DNA from: Paracoccaceae bacterium
GTDB taxonomy: Bacteria > Pseudomonadota > Alphaproteobacteria > Rhodobacterales > Rhodobacteraceae
Reading direction: 5' to 3'
DNA length: 24,420 nt
NCBI GenBank assembly: GCA_027069385.1
Contig: JALXER010000094.1
Coordinates: 1-24,420 of the forward strand
In this document: in pieces, positions 22,315 to 24,420 of the stretch
Position numbering within the stretch: the stretch's first letter is position 1
Layout of the letters: each line of letters begins with the position of its first letter
The notes under the pieces: generated by a model
Told to the model about the DNA's origin: nothing
The model's database searches: none
What the model saw: only the letters and a program-made list of their open reading frames with translations
Translations under genes and position numbers: made by a program

Positions 22315-24420
22315 TTATGCCTCCAGCATAGTTGTTACGGCCTTGATTGCGGCCTGAGCATTCTGGGCACTGGCTCCGCCGGCCTGTGCCATATCGGGGC
22401 GACCACCACCGCCTTTGCCCCCCAGTTCGCCCGCCGCAATGCGCACCACATCGACCGCCGACACGCGATCGGTCAGGTCTTGGGTGACGCCCGCGGCAAT
22501 CGCCGCCTTGCCACCGGTATCGGCGATCAGCAGCACCACGCCGCTGCCCATCCGCGACTTGTGTTCGTCGATCATGCCGCGCAAATCTTTGCCCGACACA
22601 CCGGAAAGCGCCTGCGCAAGAAACGGAATGCCGTTCACCGTCTGGGCACTGATCTGCGCCTGTCCGGTGCCCGCCATGGCCAGCTGTTTGCGGAAATTCG
22701 CCAATTCGCCCTGCAACGCCTTGCGTTCATCCAGCAACGCCCTGATCCGCGTTGCCAGATCCTGCGGCGTCGCTTTCATCGCCGCGGCGGCCTGGCTCAG
22801 CGCGGTTTCGTTGGCCGTCACATGGGCAAGCGCACCCGCGCCGGTCAGCGCTTCGATGCGGCGCACACCACTGGCCGATGCCCCCTCGGAGACCAGCTTG
22901 AACAGGCCGATCTCGCCCAGCCGCGCCACATGGGTACCCCCGCACAGTTCCAGCGAATAGGTGTTGCCGTCAATCCCCTTGCCCGAGCCGGTTTGCTCGC
23001 CCATCGAAACCACCCGCACCTCGTCGCCGTATTTCTCGCCAAACAGCGCCTGAGCGCCCATCTCGCGGGCCTGATCCGGGGTCATCACACGGGTTTCAAC
23101 TGGTGAATTCTGGCGGATATACCGGTTGACCTCGGCCTCGACCGTGGCCAGTTCGTCGCGGGTCATGGCCTTGGTATGGCTGAAATCGAAGCGCAGACGG
23201 TTGTCGGCATTCAGCGAGCCGCGCTGCGCCACATGGCTGCCCAGCGTGTTGCGCAGGGCCTCGTTCAGCAGATGCGTGGCCGAGTGGTTGGCCCGAATGG
23301 CGCTGCGCCGCGCGTGGTCAACCGCCAGTTCGGCGGCCTGCCCCGTAGCAACCTGCCCGTCGGCAACCGTGCCGATATGTACAAATATACCGGCACTTTT
23401 GCGAACATCGGTCACGGTTATGCTGCCGGTATCGGTTTTCAGCACACCCGTATCACCAACCTGCCCGCCCGATTCCGCATAGAACGGAGTCTGGTTCAGC
23501 GCTACCTGAACCGGCTCCCCCGCCTTGACGGTTTCGACCAACCGGCCATCCTGTACCAGCGCCAGCACCTGCCCTTCGGCGGTTTCGGTGTCATAACCCA
23601 GAAATTCGCTTACGCCGTGGCGGTCGGCCACATCGAACCACACGGTTTCATCCGCCGCCTCGCCCGAGCCGGCCCAGGCAGCACGCGCCTTGGCCTTTTG
23701 CTCGGCCATGGCGGCATCGAAACCGGCCACATCAACGGCGCGATCCCGTTCGCGCAGCGCGTCCTGCGTCAGGTCCAGCGGAAAGCCGTAAGTGTCATAA
23801 AGCCGGAACGCGGTGTCCCCGGGCAGGTCGGCGCCCTCGGGCAGGCCCTGCAATTCGGCATCCAGCAGCTTTAGCCCGCGATCCAGCGTGGTTTTGAAAC
23901 GGATTTCTTCCAGCAGCAGGGTTTCCTCGATCATGTTCTGGGCGCGGCCCAACTCGGGAAAGGCCTGCCCCATTTGCGCCACCAACGCGGGCACCAACTG
24001 GTGCATAACCGGATCTTTGGCCCCGAGCAGATGCGCATGGCGCATAGCGCGGCGCATGATGCGACGCAGCACATAGCCGCGCCCCTCGTTGCTGGGCAGC
24101 ACCCCGTCGGCCATCAGAAACGATGTGGAGCGCAGATGGTCGGCAATCACCCGATGATGCACCCGCCCTTCGCCGTCCGGATCAACGCCGGTGGTCTGGG
24201 CCGAGGCCTCTATCAGGCTGCGCATCAGGTCGGTGTCGAACAGGTCGAACTTGCCCTGCATCACCGTGCCGATCCGTTCCAGCCCCATACCGGTATCGAT
24301 CGACTGGTTGGGCAAATCAACCAAGGAGCCGTCATCCATCTGCAGGTTCTGCATGAACACCAGATTCCAGATTTCGACAAACCGGTCGCCATCCTCGTCG
24401 GGCGAGCCCGGCGAGGATGG
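22315..24420 (-). CDS. alaS: Alanyl-tRNA synthetase (partial, N-terminus beyond the window)
   Basis: Charges tRNA-Ala. The frame is open to the right edge for 702 codons, so about 170-190 N-terminal residues (class II motifs 1 and 2) are missing. The fragment begins within DEDGDRFVEIWNLVFMQN and contains motif 3 (TGMGLERI). The editing domain has zinc-binding RANHSATHLL (HxxxH) and CGGTHVARLGEIG (CxxxH). The C-terminal C-Ala domain has the glycine-rich GGGRPDMAQAGG. No internal stop or damage is seen. It leads a cluster continuing with two DUF1330 genes and an amidotransferase, with gaps of only 0-2 bp. Confidence 0.97.
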   Translation of the reverse strand, partial: PSSPGSPDEDGDRFVEIWNLVFMQNLQMDDGSLVDLPNQSIDTGMGLERIGTVMQGKFDLFDTDLMRSLIEASAQTTGVDPDGEGRVHHRVIADHLRSTSFLMADGVLPSNEGRGYVLRRIMRRAMRHAHLLGAKDPVMHQLVPALVAQMGQAFPELGRAQNMIEETLLLEEIRFKTTLDRGLKLLDAELQGLPEGADLPGDTAFRLYDTYGFPLDLTQDALRERDRAVDVAGFDAAMAEQKAKARAAWAGSGEAADETVWFDVADRHGVSEFLGYDTETAEGQVLALVQDGRLVETVKAGEPVQVALNQTPFYAESGGQVGDTGVLKTDTGSITVTDVRKSAGIFVHIGTVADGQVATGQAAELAVDHARRSAIRANHSATHLLNEALRNTLGSHVAQRGSLNADNRLRFDFSHTKAMTRDELATVEAEVNRYIRQNSPVETRVMTPDQAREMGAQALFGEKYGDEVRVVSMGEQTGSGKGIDGNTYSLELCGGTHVARLGEIGLFKLVSEGASASGVRRIEALTGAGALAHVTANETALSQAAAAMKATPQDLATRIRALLDERKALQGELANFRKQLAMAGTGQAQISAQTVNGIPFLAQALSGVSGKDLRGMIDEHKSRMGSGVVLLIADTGGKAAIAAGVTQDLTDRVSAVDVVRIAAGELGGKGGGGRPDMAQAGGASAQNAQAAIKAVTTMLEA

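Noticed and set aside
1..24420. CRISPR array, IS element, integrase or prophage
   Set aside because: No direct-repeat array with regular spacers, no transposase or integrase motif, and no phage structural genes were found; the only repeats are the hairpin elements.

Overview
The window reads as ordinary chromosomal DNA of a high-GC alphaproteobacterium, most likely a Rhodobacteraceae/Roseobacter-group member. This rests on the protein sequences (long-form aminopeptidase P, tatABC order, UPF0310/EVE protein, FdVI-type ferredoxin), dense gene packing with 1-4 bp stop/start overlaps, and GC-rich intergenic hairpin repeats. No phage, transposase, CRISPR array, rRNA or tRNA was found.

Layout. 1-1882: a possible tail of an unknown + strand gene, then aminopeptidase P (-). 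1981-2231: a 251-bp hairpin-rich repeat (copy A). 2373-4914: surE-pcm-nlpD-like operon (+), with surE and pcm overlapping by 4 bp. 4956-5702: a sulfotransferase-family gene (-). 5820-8211: tatA-tatB-tatC plus a DUF815-type ATPase, transcribed leftward. 8323-10482: arsM (arsenite methyltransferase) followed by an orphan FbpC-like ABC ATPase. 10578-11996: TrkH-type potassium transporter. 12093-13676: VOC protein, EVE-domain protein and divergent SDR in one tightly packed operon. 13756-14040: I78 inhibitor lipoprotein. 14137-16622: prfC (RF3) coupled to an unknown membrane-anchored protein. 16573-18070: GST-like gene divergent from a YafY/WYL regulator. 18078-18328: repeat copy B, inverted relative to A. 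18433-20794: ETHE1-like metallo-hydrolase, DUF442 sulfurtransferase-like protein, 2Fe-2S ferredoxin and an exported FG-GAP-like protein. 20822-20950: rearranged repeat copy C. 20963-24420: alaS (partial, enters from the right edge), two tandem DUF1330 genes and a class II glutamine amidotransferase, packed head to tail.

Two observations stand out. First, a 17-bp operator-like palindrome (CTGACA-N5-TGTCAG) lies in the gst/yafY divergent promoter, and a 16/17 match lies upstream of the VOC-EVE-SDR operon. This suggests a small regulon under the WYL regulator, joining two detoxification-type gene sets about 3.6 kb apart. Second, repeats A and B are the same length, align without gaps at about 91% identity by eye, consist of stacked hairpins, and bracket 15.8 kb in inverted orientation; copy C carries the same modules in a different order. 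Functions are assigned from motifs read by eye; no database search was run.
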